Shown in pieces: positions 6,830 through 14,938 of a stretch of 22,772 nucleotides of DNA. Numbering within the stretch: the first letter of the stretch is position 1; each line of letters starts with the position of its first letter. The stretch covers positions 1-22,772 of the forward strand of contig DAOULR010000014.1 of the NCBI GenBank assembly GCA_034419075.1, written 5' to 3'. This stretch comes from E44-bin88 sp034419075 (GTDB lineage Bacteria; Chloroflexota; Dehalococcoidia; Dehalococcoidales; BS750m-G39). The notes beneath the pieces were generated by a model that did no database searches, was not told where the DNA came from, and was given only the letters and a program-made list of their open reading frames with translations. The position numbers were made by a program, and so were the translations under genes.

Positions 6830-7237
6830 ATGAATAACCAAGTATTAGAAGAAAGTGTAGCCAAGGCAAGAGAACTGATGCAGGACTTAACGCCACTGGA
6901 TATTGAATATATTGAAAGATATATCGCTTCCTGTAGGCAGGACGGTCGTTTGCACCCAAGTTCAAGCGTAATCAAGGGAAATGCAGATGATATTACCGAG
7001 AGCCTTCGAAGGTGTGCACAGAATGATATGATGGATGGTTTTTCTAATGTTATTACTCTTGAAATATTTTACGACCCCATAACCTACTCCGAGCTGGATC
7101 CCCCTTATGCCAATAGGCCCATGGTTCGTTTAAATTTGCTGAACCCGCAACGGGGCCTCTTTCGCCCGCACGATATTCTTAGGTCGCAGGATGCTTACAT
7201 ACTGGTTACCCATCGAACCCCTAATGACGAGCAGTAA
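6830..7237 (+). CDS. Hypothetical protein, 135 aa
   Basis: Not recognised. The start is well supported by AAGGAGG seven bases before the ATG. It is a soluble protein with a helical N-terminal half (residues 1-35, with LTPLDIEYIERYIASCRQDGR) and a beta-rich C-terminal half (TLEIFYDPITYSEL, MVRLNLLNPQ, AYILVTHR). It has no signal peptide, membrane span or cysteine cluster. It lies about 110 bp downstream of the DUF456 gene and 85 bp before a small cysteine-bearing gene on the same strand. Confidence 0.7.
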   Translation: MNNQVLEESVAKARELMQDLTPLDIEYIERYIASCRQDGRLHPSSSVIKGNADDITESLRRCAQNDMMDGFSNVITLEIFYDPITYSELDPPYANRPMVRLNLLNPQRGLFRPHDILRSQDAYILVTHRTPNDEQ

Positions 7238-7322
7238 GCCCGTCTCAATAAGAGCGTGTCGAGGAAATATTAGGGCTGAACACGTCAGTGCTTAATACCA
7301 AGAATGCAGGAGGTTGACCAAA

Positions 7323-7520
7323 ATGATAATGTCGACAGCTCCCGAAGTGCCCTTTCACCCGTCTCAGTGCCCTCAATGCGAGTTCTTCCACAAGAATGAC
7401 GACCGCTGCGAAGGCTACACTACTCCCCATCCAATACCCGGTCTTCCCCCATTGCTTGCAATGTTCATTGGGGAATCTAACAGTGCTTGCCCGCGTTTTT
7501 CCGAGGGAAGAAACACTTAA
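7323..7520 (+). CDS. Small four-cysteine protein, 65 aa, hypothetical
   Basis: The ATG at 7323 follows AGGAGG (7308-7313) at nine-base spacing; a TTG at 7314 is in frame but too close to that site. The protein has CPQC at residues 16-19, a third cysteine at 29 and a last one in ACPRF at 56. The spacing C-x2-C-x9-C-x26-C could bind zinc or an iron-sulfur cluster (inference). It lies immediately before the interrupted comM gene. I do not recognise a named family. Confidence 0.6.
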   Translation: MIMSTAPEVPFHPSQCPQCEFFHKNDDRCEGYTTPHPIPGLPPLLAMFIGESNSACPRFSEGRNT

Positions 7521-7587
7521 AACAAACAGAACTCTCCTCCCCCACCTCATTCCACAGACAAATTGTTTGTGCTATAGTATGTAAAGC

Positions 7588-7704
7588 ATGCTGGCCAAAG
7601 TAATCACCTGCGCCGTAGTCGGGCTGGAAGGCGCCATCGTCGAGGTTGAGGTAGATATTGCCCCCGGCCTGCCCTCCTTCACAGAGGTTGCGCCACAATA
7701 TTAA
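7588..7704 (+). pseudogene. comM: comM/yifB (Mg-chelatase-like AAA+ protein) 5' fragment, disrupted by integration
   Basis: The first 32 codons read MLAKVITCAVVGLEGAIVEV and on to DIAPGLPSFT, the nearly invariant N-terminus of ComM/YifB proteins, where IVGLPD normally follows. Here it switches to EVAPQY and a stop, using sequence that belongs to the end of the adjacent serine recombinase gene. ComM is a helicase-like AAA+ protein involved in transformation-linked recombination. The remainder of the gene (about 1.4 kb in intact homologues) is absent from the window. The 3' break at about 7680-7690 therefore marks one attachment-site half. Confidence 0.85.
7676..7695. other. Putative attachment-site half (att) of the integrated element in comM
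   Basis: Conservation to ComM ends after codons for PSFT, and the recombinase stop codon (7681-7679) lies inside the same stretch, so the crossover must be within or very near this interval. The exact core dinucleotide cannot be set without the other junction or an uninterrupted relative. Confidence 0.5.
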
Positions 7705-9199
7705 CATCTGGTATAGGCAGGATGCCTTCAACTGTTACAGAATCACCATCTATCCATACTCTTATGCTAAGAGCTTCCAAAGCAATCCGTTTTTGCTCAA
7801 AAGTGAAGCTAGCCAAGTTAATACTAACCAAGTCACAAACCTGCTTAATCCTCTCAGCATTCAATATTAGCTCCCGTGCTTCTGCAATGCGGTTCTCTAG
7901 GTCTCCATTATCATGCTCTATTCTCTCACACTCCAGCTTGATTCTATTGCATTCCTTCTCTAGCTTATCTGAAGAGATAACGCCTGCGCCATATAACCGG
8001 AGATACCTTGTCTCGGCTTCATCAAGGGTATCTAGCTGCCTACAATTTAGCTTCATTCGCTCCTCAAGGTGAGCTACATTGACGCCTGCTTCCTTGCGCT
8101 CCTGAAGTTCCGCCAGTATCAATGTGGGGTCTCTCAACACCTTCTCAACCTCAGACCAAACCGCCTCCTCTAACCACTTAGCGTTTACCGTTCTGTTATC
8201 ACAGGGTTTACTCGATAGCAACTTGATACGGCCGCTACAACGGTAATAGGGTTTGCTATGTACCGGCACCCCGTAATACTTTCGCCCATCTCGTTTGCAA
8301 AATACCATACCCCTCAAAAGGTAAGACAATTTTTGATTTCGGGGAGATAGCTCTCGATTCCTATCTAGTTGCCTTTGAATGACCTGCCACTCGTCCCAAT
8401 TAAAAGGCACACGGTCTACGGCATTCGGGATTTCGACTTGCCTCTCTTGTGGGCAACGGATTCGTTTATTGCCCACTGTCGTCGTTTTGAATGCATAGGT
8501 TTTGCCAACATAAGCAGGATTTCGGAAAATACGGCCTAGTGTGCCTCTGCTCCAACGTGTCCCGCCTTTGGGAGCCGGGATACCCATTGCCATAAGACGA
8601 CGGCAAGCCTCGTTTAGAAATATGCCCTCTTCAATTATCCACATGCCTACCATTCTGACAACATCCAAACAGCTATTAGCAATATTGATGCCCCTCTCTT
8701 TATCGTAATTGTAGCCATAAAGAACGCCCCTGCCCGTAGGGAGTTTGCCATATTTTTCTACCCTAGACCTTTTGCCCCGCATAGTCCGCTCTCTTATCTT
8801 CTCGGCTTCCAGTTTAGCAGCGTAGCCCTTTATATAAGTTATTAGCTTGCCCAAATCTGAGCTATCTACGGTCTCAGTAACTAGAACCAACTCAACACCA
8901 GACTTTTCCAGTTCCTCTTGTAGAATTATAAAGTGAACCGGGTCACGAGACAGGCGATCCAGAGTGTAGGCAATGACCGCGTCGACTTCTTTGTCTCTTA
9001 CCCACTGCCTAAGCTGCGACAACCCTGGCCTGTCAAGCGTCAAGCCTGAATAGGTCTCCGAGAGGACAAAGTCCTCAGCCACCTCATAGCCTGGCTCTCG
9101 AGCCTTAGCCAAGCAAGCTTCTCTTTGGCTGTCCAGACTTGTCCCTTCTTTCTCTTGGCCTTCAGTCGATACTCGGCAATAGATTGCTGCTCTCATCAT
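7679..9199 (-). CDS. Large serine recombinase (site-specific integrase)
   Basis: About 506 aa. The N-terminal resolvase domain has YCRVSTEGQ with the nucleophilic serine, then SETYSGLTLDRPGLSQL and AYTLDRLSRDP, the arginine-bearing catalytic block. A recombinase domain follows (RGVLYGYNYD..., SRGTLGRIFRNPAYVGKTYAF). A zinc-ribbon region comes next (RGMVFCKRDGR, YYRCSGRIK, SKPCDNRTV), and then a long coiled coil (about residues 385-475). The frame is open to 9265, but ATG ATG at 9199-9194 sits behind AAGGAGG, so I start there. It lies exactly at the comM junction, as expected for the integrase that mediated the insertion. All catalytic motifs look intact, so it is probably functional. Confidence 0.93.
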   Translation of the reverse strand: MMRAAIYCRVSTEGQEKEGTSLDSQREACLAKAREPGYEVAEDFVLSETYSGLTLDRPGLSQLRQWVRDKEVDAVIAYTLDRLSRDPVHFIILQEELEKSGVELVLVTETVDSSDLGKLITYIKGYAAKLEAEKIRERTMRGKRSRVEKYGKLPTGRGVLYGYNYDKERGINIANSCLDVVRMVGMWIIEEGIFLNEACRRLMAMGIPAPKGGTRWSRGTLGRIFRNPAYVGKTYAFKTTTVGNKRIRCPQERQVEIPNAVDRVPFNWDEWQVIQRQLDRNRELSPRNQKLSYLLRGMVFCKRDGRKYYGVPVHSKPYYRCSGRIKLLSSKPCDNRTVNAKWLEEAVWSEVEKVLRDPTLILAELQERKEAGVNVAHLEERMKLNCRQLDTLDEAETRYLRLYGAGVISSDKLEKECNRIKLECERIEHDNGDLENRIAEARELILNAERIKQVCDLVSINLASFTFEQKRIALEALSIRVWIDGDSVTVEGILPIPDVNIVAQPL

Positions 9200-9281
9200 C
9201 GAGCCTCCTTCACTGGTATTGCTTCCTTCTGTGTTTAGGGAAAAGTAGTAAAAATAGAATAACAACTAAACATATACAGAA

Positions 9282-9310
9282 TTGACATACCATATAAAGA
9301 ATATCATAAT
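9282..9310 (+). promoter_or_regulatory. Sigma-70-type promoter between recombinase and accessory genes
   Basis: TTGACA (9282-9287), 17-bp spacer, CATAAT (9305-9310). It points rightward, away from the recombinase, and would give a ~200-nt leader before the gene at 9515. The surrounding ~250-bp intergenic stretch is AT-rich. Confidence 0.55.
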
Positions 9311-9514
9311 CTGTTATAAATTGACAAATGAAATACTATGTGCCGAACTAAGGAGATCAACACTGCATCTGACTGATGGTTCGACTCTAGGAGAGAGTTT
9401 TACCAAAGCCGTGTAAGCATGCACTGTATCATGACTTATGCCCGGCTTAACCGGATTGGCCACAAGGAGTATCAAAGTTGGTGGCAGCAACCGTAGAACA
9501 GGAGGGCGACTTAA

Positions 9515-10039
9515 ATGAATTTGGAAAGAAAGCAAGCAGAGAAACTCAAGAGGTACTTTACCAATGCGGAACCGTTCCTTTGGGGTGTTCTGGAGGCTAG
9601 GAACAAGAAGAACCGCCTAAAAGAAATTAAGGCACTTGGCTTCCTCAATAGCTATTCGGAAGGTAGCAACCCAACATACAGCAAGATTAACCAAGACTTA
9701 CTGGTTGAGTTAGGAATCGAGGGTATTCTAGAGCGTATAATTGTGCCGCAAATTCTTAAGCGTTTCGATCCAGAGATCCTACGCAGTTTGAGGCGTTACT
9801 GGGAGCAGGGGTGTACTCCCGATAAGAAGTATTTAGAAGAGAAAAGGCTTTATCGGCGCCGCCGAATCGTGTGGAGAGAGGAGTGGGAAGACAAACGTCC
9901 ATTAATGCCAAAGGACCCGGCTCATATATTTGTTCAAATTCACGCACAACACGAATTCGTGGAGCGTTGGACCGTCTTCGCTGGGATATGGTTCGAAGAA
10001 ATAGAACCTGCACTAGCGCAAGAAGAACTCACTGGATAG
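9515..10039 (+). CDS. Hypothetical basic protein, 174 aa, element cargo
   Basis: Not recognised. The ATG follows AGGAGG at about ten-base spacing. The protein is rich in Lys, Arg and Glu, largely helical, with a central ILERIIVPQILKRFDPEIL segment, a strongly basic patch KRLYRRRRIVWREEW (about residues 109-123) and a hydrophobic/aromatic C-terminus (VERWTVFAGIWFEEIEPAL). There is no signal peptide, membrane span or cysteine cluster. The basic patch could suggest nucleic-acid binding (inference only). It is the first rightward gene after the recombinase. Confidence 0.65.
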   Translation: MNLERKQAEKLKRYFTNAEPFLWGVLEARNKKNRLKEIKALGFLNSYSEGSNPTYSKINQDLLVELGIEGILERIIVPQILKRFDPEILRSLRRYWEQGCTPDKKYLEEKRLYRRRRIVWREEWEDKRPLMPKDPAHIFVQIHAQHEFVERWTVFAGIWFEEIEPALAQEELTG

Positions 10040-10157
10040 AGGAGTAGTCCAAGTGCTGAGCTGGAACCGCCTAACTGACTATGTTTTCGATTGAAGATAC
10101 ATAAGCAGTAATTCGAAATATGGTCATAATATATCAAACATTAATCGGAGGCTAAAA

Positions 10158-10388
10158 ATGTATCACGTACTCGAGGTTAAGGAATTCGATTGCAAGACCT
10201 GTCCATTTTGCAACTGCGCTCTTGATATGTGTAAAGACTTCTGCACTGACGTCAACCTGCGTCATGGCTTGAGCTTATTCAAATGCCATAATTGTGGCAC
10301 TATATATGAGGTGGTGCCGGTGATCGCTTCTTGGAGGGCCCACGCACTTGTCAGGGGCGAAGCCACTTATTCCAAACATACTGCATAA
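10158..10388 (+). CDS. Cysteine-rich zinc-ribbon-like small protein, 76 aa
   Basis: The start has GGAGG eight bases upstream. Eight cysteines occur in two groups: residues 12, 15, 18, 20, 25 and 29 (DCKTCPFCNC...CKDFC), then 43 and 46 (FKCHNCGTIYEV). The pair CPFC...CHNCG is a typical two-knuckle zinc ribbon. The extra cysteines at 12, 20, 25 and 29 are unusual and could bind a second metal. Lies in the same direction as the 174-aa gene 118 bp upstream. Function unknown; a role in protein or nucleic-acid contacts is only a guess. Confidence 0.62.
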   Translation: MYHVLEVKEFDCKTCPFCNCALDMCKDFCTDVNLRHGLSLFKCHNCGTIYEVVPVIASWRAHALVRGEATYSKHTA

Positions 10389-10600
10389 CTTGGTTAAGAA
10401 TTTGGTGGGGGTAGATGGGCAAACAATCCGATGCATTGTGAAATACTGAGGGGTGAAACAATTTCCCATGACACGCCGTAGTAGCTGCACACGGGCATTT
10501 GTTTTGGCACTGCGGACCCTAGCAATCGGTTTACAACGAGGGTTAGACAGGTCTTGAACTGATATAGCTATTGATCGCCAAAATCATCATTTAACTCCAC

Positions 10601-10615
10601 GGACAACTGTTGTCC
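10601..10615. repeat. 15-bp perfect palindrome after the DUF3800-like gene
   Basis: GGACAAC-T-GTTGTCC, flanked by CAC and GTG further out. It lies 10 bases beyond the stop of the leftward gene at 10625. It could be a weak terminator hairpin or a protein-binding site; no U-run follows on either strand. Confidence 0.3.
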
Positions 10616-10624
10616 TTCCCGTGC

Positions 10625-11515
10625 TTATAAACATTCAATTTCTTCGTATCTCCAAGAGCCGGACTCTAAATAGCATTGACTCATGCAGAAGCTGTTTCGC
10701 CATCTGCTATTCCACATACGAGCAGAGCCTTGCTGATAACGGTCGACTATATTTTTCACAGGCTGCGCTAGCTTCCTATGTATCTCTTTTGTTTTGGTTA
10801 CAGGAGTCAGGACTGTTCTGAAGCAACCTATCAGTAAATCTGTGAGTTGTAAAATTTGGCAATCGTCGTATTCTTGACATTCGGCTTTCTTATGGTTGCC
10901 AGATCTATCATCGATCACGTCAGCCGCTGTTGAGATTGAGCAGTAGTCGCGCAGTCCTTTCAGCCTTTCTATAATCCGATCGTGACTTAAGTGTCTATGG
11001 TAGTGTGCATACCCATCAAAATGCATTCTTGTGATATGGATCCCTTCGGACTGATTCCCAAGCAAATGAAGACCTCCCTTCAAACCTATCCTGAAAGTGG
11101 TTTCGACTTTACTCCCATAATCTAAATGACCTGTCATCTCTTCTAGATTATCAAGGTATTTCAACAGAGTGAATTTTGCGCCAACGACTATATTAAACAG
11201 AGAATGATGCTTCTGTCCTCCAATATTGCTGCCTAGGAATATTGGATAAGGTTGGGTTCTAGTCTGTGACATTAAAGCTGCTACACCGATTTGAACCCAA
11301 CAATCAGCACAATCATAGATACGATTGTAATTCTTAACATTCTTGATGCCTAGTGGCTCCATATAGCGCGTGTTTTGCCTGGCTTGGGACAAGAGTTGAA
11401 GTAGCACTTGTTTCTTTGCTACCGGGACAAGCAGTATTGCGTGCCAGTAGCCCTCTACTTTCGACTCGTCATGATATAGCTCATAATCCATGCTAAATGT
11501 GCCGACCCGCCTCAT
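10625..11515 (-). CDS. DUF3800-like protein
   Basis: 296 aa. The N-terminus MDYELYHDESKVEGYWHAILLVP has the DES motif followed by a hydrophobic strand that opens DUF3800 proteins. The C-terminal part carries CQILQLTDLLIGCFRTVL, the second family hallmark (usually 'QLADLIAG'). DUF3800 proteins are predicted to have an RNase H-like fold and are often found near phage, plasmid and defence genes (established knowledge), but have no settled activity. First start ATG at 11515 is only five bases downstream of a TATAAT (11526-11521), which would make the mRNA leaderless. A second ATG at 11491 is possible. Assigned from motifs, not full alignment. Confidence 0.6.
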   Translation of the reverse strand: MRRVGTFSMDYELYHDESKVEGYWHAILLVPVAKKQVLLQLLSQARQNTRYMEPLGIKNVKNYNRIYDCADCWVQIGVAALMSQTRTQPYPIFLGSNIGGQKHHSLFNIVVGAKFTLLKYLDNLEEMTGHLDYGSKVETTFRIGLKGGLHLLGNQSEGIHITRMHFDGYAHYHRHLSHDRIIERLKGLRDYCSISTAADVIDDRSGNHKKAECQEYDDCQILQLTDLLIGCFRTVLTPVTKTKEIHRKLAQPVKNIVDRYQQGSARMWNSRWRNSFCMSQCYLESGSWRYEEIECL

Positions 11516-11673
11516 TGTTAATTATACATACAGAAAATATTCTACAATCGCAGGATCTCCTCTTTATCTCTCTACCAGAACTGCTTCTCGTTACACAGTT
11601 GCGCTTGTTTTCCACAGTGGTAGAGGGTCAATTCTTGTGACGCTAAACTTCTGGCTGTTTGTTGTGTTATTAA

Positions 11674-11847
11674 TTAATGTTTTGTCTTGTCGGGTTTACC
11701 ATATGTCTGACCCGGCTTGGGTGTTGGGGGAAACGGCTCTCCCTTTACTACTGTTCTTTCTTTTCCAGTTTCGCCTCCACGAGGTCCAATAATTGGATAC
11801 TGTCCGGATTCCTCCGCTTTTTCACCAGGCTTATGTCGTTCAGGCAC
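11674..11847 (-). CDS. YjzC-like small protein, 57 aa
   Basis: A short gene with GTG start (11847-11845) and a strong AAGGAGG ribosome-binding site seven bases upstream. The product begins VPERHKPGEKAEESGQYPII, continues with GPRGGETGKERTVVKGEP and ends in PPTPKPGQTYGKPDKTKH. The 'KPGE-x-A-x-x-SGQY', 'GPRGG-x-TG-x-E-x-T-V' and 'PPTPKPGQTY' blocks match small YjzC-type proteins of unknown function, seen in many bacteria (family recognition from memory). It is very likely cytoplasmic. It is isolated between the DUF3800-like gene and the metallo-beta-lactamase lipoprotein. Confidence 0.75.
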   Translation of the reverse strand: MPERHKPGEKAEESGQYPIIGPRGGETGKERTVVKGEPFPPTPKPGQTYGKPDKTKH

Positions 11848-12101
11848 TTTTTAACCTCCTTACCAAGCAGCTTTGTTATGTTAATTTTACCAAAACATCC
11901 GTATCCGTTCAATCAGTAGTGAAGTCAGGCCCCTTTGTTCCTCAAGGAAGTGAAACAGTTGATAGTTATCACACAAAAAAATGGATTGTTTAAGTCACTT
12001 TGTGACATTCTGTTCAATAGAGTGAGGATTCGGAAGCGACTTCCTTTACCGAGGAATGACTATTGACTTATAATTGTGTCTGGAAGGATGGGGGGTATCG
12101 G

Positions 12102-13823
12102 ATGAAGCGGATATCTGGAATCATTATTATCCTTATCCTACTTTTAGGAGGGGTGAGCTGCAGTAAGAGTGAGTCTGAGCTTCCTCCTATTCCTGACACC
12201 ACAGCACCCTCGATTGCAAATGTCTCGGCAGAGAATGTTACCGAAACCACTGCCATCATCATCTGGACAACTGACGAGCCAGCCACCAGCCAGGTGGAGT
12301 ACGGCAAAACCACTGCTCATGATCTGACTACTCCGTTAGACAGTGGACTAGTCACCAGCCATATTGTTAGCATAACAGAGCTTGAATCAGACAGCACTTA
12401 TCTCTTCAGTGTGAAGTCAAAAGACCTCGCTGGAAATGAAGCGGTTTCAGGTGACTATACCTTTACTACCATCATCGGCGTGCATGACCAGCTTGTGATT
12501 CATTTCATTGATGTAGGCCAAGGCGATGCTATTCTAATCGACTACGGCACTAATGAGATGTTGATTGACGGCGGGAGGTGGGGAGACTGTGCCGCCTATG
12601 TACCGACCTATATTGATGGTGCCCTCGAAGTGATGGTAGCTACCCATCCGGATGCGGACCACATAGGAGGTCTTGATGATATATTAGATATTTTCGACGT
12701 AGAGCATATATGGCTCAATGGAGACACGGCCTCTACCCAGACCTATATTGACTTCATGTCCAAAGTGAATGCCGAGGGTGCACAGGTGCATCAGGCACAA
12801 AGGGGAGACCAAATTAGCCTGGGCACGTTGACCTTTAACGTTCTGCATCCTACGCTACCCCTAGACTCTGACAAAAATGAGAACTCGATAGTGCTGGAGC
12901 TGTCCTTCGGCCAGGTGGACTTCTTATTTACCGGCGATGCTGGGAGCAGTGCAGAGGCCAGCATGCTAGCAGCCGGTCTAATCGACGACATTGACGTCCT
13001 GAAGGTGAGTCACCACGGCTCTAAGTACTGCTCAACCGCAAATTTCCTTGCGGCTGCGCAGCCTGAAATAGCCATCTATTCTGCTGGAGCGAATAATACC
13101 TATGGACATCCGGCCCCTGAGACGATCACACGCATATGCGATATTGGGGCAACCATCTACGGGACTGATGTCCATGGAACCATTGTAGTGACGACCAATG
13201 GGACAACATACGATGTATATCCATCGAACGATTCACCCTCGGTGGATTGCTCCAGTTCGAGCTATACAACTCCTGACCTCACCATCAATGTTAATGGCCA
13301 GGGGACTACCAACCCTAGCCCGGGGACGTACACGTATGATGACGGCACTCAGGTGACCATTGCTGCATCACCTGCCTCTGGTTGGATATTTGACCATTGG
13401 GGTGGCGATGCCTCAGGTACTTCTAATACGATTGCCATTACTATGGACTCAAGTAAGGATATCACTGCTTACTTCACACAGGAAACTGACTCCGGTAGCA
13501 ATGTTCAGATTACCCACATATTCTATGACGGCCTCGTTTACCGTGTGGAGTCCGATGAATATGTAGAAATTACAAATCTGGGAAGTGAATCGCAAGACTT
13601 GACCGGTTGGAGGTTGATAGACATATCTGATGGGTATCCCTCATTTACCTTCCCCTCTTACACTTTGGCCCCGGGCGAAAAAACACGAGTTTACACGAAC
13701 GAGATTCATTCCAATTGCTTTAGTTTCGGGTATGGCAAAGCGATTTGGCAAAACAATCCCCCTCATGATGTCGCTGCACTATTTGATGATCAAAATATAG
13801 AAGTATCCAGAATGAGCTACTGA
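12102..13823 (+). CDS. Exported ComEC-type metallo-beta-lactamase protein with FN3-like, repeat and lamin-tail domains
   Basis: 573 aa from ATG 12102, preceded by GGGGGG; the frame is open to 12063, but only the later start gives a signal peptide. MKRISGIIIILILLLGGVSC looks like a lipoprotein signal with Cys20. Domains in order: FN3/purple-acid-phosphatase-N-like (about 33-125, TTAIIIWTTDEPATSQVEYG); metallo-beta-lactamase of the ComEC type (about 130-365) with FIDVGQGDA, THPDADHIGG (metal ligands), FTGDAG and VSHHGS; a 'GWIFDHWGGDASG' bacterial repeat (about 390-455); and a C-terminal lamin-tail domain (VQITHIFYDG..., YVEITNLGSESQDLTGWRLID). Probably a cell-surface hydrolase of nucleic acid or phosphoester substrates (inference). 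Single gene with no same-strand neighbours. Confidence 0.85.
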   Translation: MKRISGIIIILILLLGGVSCSKSESELPPIPDTTAPSIANVSAENVTETTAIIIWTTDEPATSQVEYGKTTAHDLTTPLDSGLVTSHIVSITELESDSTYLFSVKSKDLAGNEAVSGDYTFTTIIGVHDQLVIHFIDVGQGDAILIDYGTNEMLIDGGRWGDCAAYVPTYIDGALEVMVATHPDADHIGGLDDILDIFDVEHIWLNGDTASTQTYIDFMSKVNAEGAQVHQAQRGDQISLGTLTFNVLHPTLPLDSDKNENSIVLELSFGQVDFLFTGDAGSSAEASMLAAGLIDDIDVLKVSHHGSKYCSTANFLAAAQPEIAIYSAGANNTYGHPAPETITRICDIGATIYGTDVHGTIVVTTNGTTYDVYPSNDSPSVDCSSSSYTTPDLTINVNGQGTTNPSPGTYTYDDGTQVTIAASPASGWIFDHWGGDASGTSNTIAITMDSSKDITAYFTQETDSGSNVQITHIFYDGLVYRVESDEYVEITNLGSESQDLTGWRLIDISDGYPSFTFPSYTLAPGEKTRVYTNEIHSNCFSFGYGKAIWQNNPPHDVAALFDDQNIEVSRMSY

Positions 13824-14224
13824 AAAGCCCAACCCCCTTCCCCAAAGCCCCTCCTAAGTAGACTTCTCTCAAATAATTCGCGGAGCTTTGTTTCCCTATT
13901 GACCTCCTTGGTCTGTTATCCTATTATTATTCAGAAGGCGCTATCCTTTGAAGTGGATTTTACCTCTTGCCATTTGGTGAATTGTCTGCTTAGGGAAGCG
14001 CCTTCAATTTCATAAATTTAACTTGCCAACACTAGTCTCCCCCACTCAGCACTACCTCCCCCTCCGGTCTCGAAAACACACGACATATGTGTTGCGAGTA
14101 GCTATCTACCTTTGGTTGAACAAAATGGCTATTTGTTCATCCCCTCGCCATGGATCGTGTGAACAAATTAGTAAAAATTAGGTATAGTTGAAGACCCGCG
14201 AACACAGCCAATAGGAAGAGAGGC
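13824..14224. other. Gene-free stretch with two stem-loops
   Basis: I see no coding frame here. It holds a 9-bp inverted repeat GAAGGCGCT (13934-13942) / AGCGCCTTC (13997-14005) with a 54-nt loop, and an 8-bp hairpin TGAACAAA (14117-14124) / TTTGTTCA (14132-14139). The second lies about 85 bases beyond the end of livF and also about 300 beyond the end of the lipoprotein gene. Neither has a convincing U-run. Confidence 0.5.
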
Positions 14225-14938
14225 TTAGATACTCTTGCCAGACACACCAAGGTAGATGCTCTTGACTTTCTCGTTCCTTTCTAGCTCCTCGGGTATCGAC
14301 TCGTGTACTATTCTACCTTTACTTACTACATAGGTATAGTCAGCTACTGCTAACGCCATGGGGAAGTTCTGCTCTACCAATAGTATAGAAAGGCCGCTCG
14401 CCTTAAGTTGGCCGATAATTCTGCCAATTTCCCTAACAATAATGGGAGCTAGTCCCTCTGAGGGCTCATCCATTAAAAGCAAATCGGGATTAGTCATTAA
14501 CGCTCTGCAGATAGCCAACATCTGCTGTTCTCCACCACTGAGTAGTGTACCCTTTAAGTTAGCCCGCTCCTTTAGAATAGGGAAAGAGGAATAAACTCTA
14601 TCTAAAGTCCAGGCTTCAGGCTTTCCTAGATTTCGGGCTGACATGATAAGGTTTTCCCTTACAGTGAGCGAGGGAAAAATGCGCCGCCCCTGTGGGACCA
14701 AGCCAATGCCCATCTGAGCAATCTGGTTGGGTGGGAGACCGGCGATGTCCTTTCCTTTGAAGCGAACCACGCCACGGTTGGGGGGGGTAAAGCCGATAAT
14801 TGAGCAAATAGTGGTTGTTTTGCCCATTCCATTACGACCGAGAAGAGCTACTACTGAACCCTGGTCAACATTTAGGGAAATGCCATGGAGAACATGGTTT
14901 TCTCCGTAGTAAGTGTGAACATCAACTAGCTCCAGCAT
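14225..14938 (-). CDS. livF: Branched-chain amino-acid-type ABC transporter ATP-binding protein LivF
   Basis: 237 aa from ATG 14938, which follows AGGAGG; a TTG six codons earlier is less likely. Motifs: Walker A GRNGMGKTT, Q-loop at VPQGRRIFPSLTV, ABC signature LSGGEQQMLAICRAL, Walker B LLLMDEPSEGL, and the H-loop replaced by LLVEQN as is normal for LivF. It energises import together with LivG. The gene overlaps livG by 17 bp and is the last gene of the operon. The Liv family also transports substrates other than amino acids (amides, urea, aromatic acids), so neighbours must guide the substrate guess. Confidence 0.94.
   Translation of the reverse strand: MLELVDVHTYYGENHVLHGISLNVDQGSVVALLGRNGMGKTTTICSIIGFTPPNRGVVRFKGKDIAGLPPNQIAQMGIGLVPQGRRIFPSLTVRENLIMSARNLGKPEAWTLDRVYSSFPILKERANLKGTLLSGGEQQMLAICRALMTNPDLLLMDEPSEGLAPIIVREIGRIIGQLKASGLSILLVEQNFPMALAVADYTYVVSKGRIVHESIPEELERNEKVKSIYLGVSGKSI

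Noticed and set aside
7245..7731. Leftward frames opposite the small cysteine gene and comM fragment
   Set aside because: No ribosome sites and no recognisable domains; the opposite strand carries supported genes.
11490..11919. Two rightward frames of 80-100 codons between the DUF3800-like and lipoprotein genes
   Set aside because: They are antisense to the 57-aa YjzC-like gene, have no good ribosome site and give low-complexity hydrophobic/Ser-rich protein.
12063..12101. Upstream start for the metallo-beta-lactamase lipoprotein
   Set aside because: The extra 13 residues (MTYNCVWKDGGYR) would bury the signal peptide; the next ATG gives a normal export signal.
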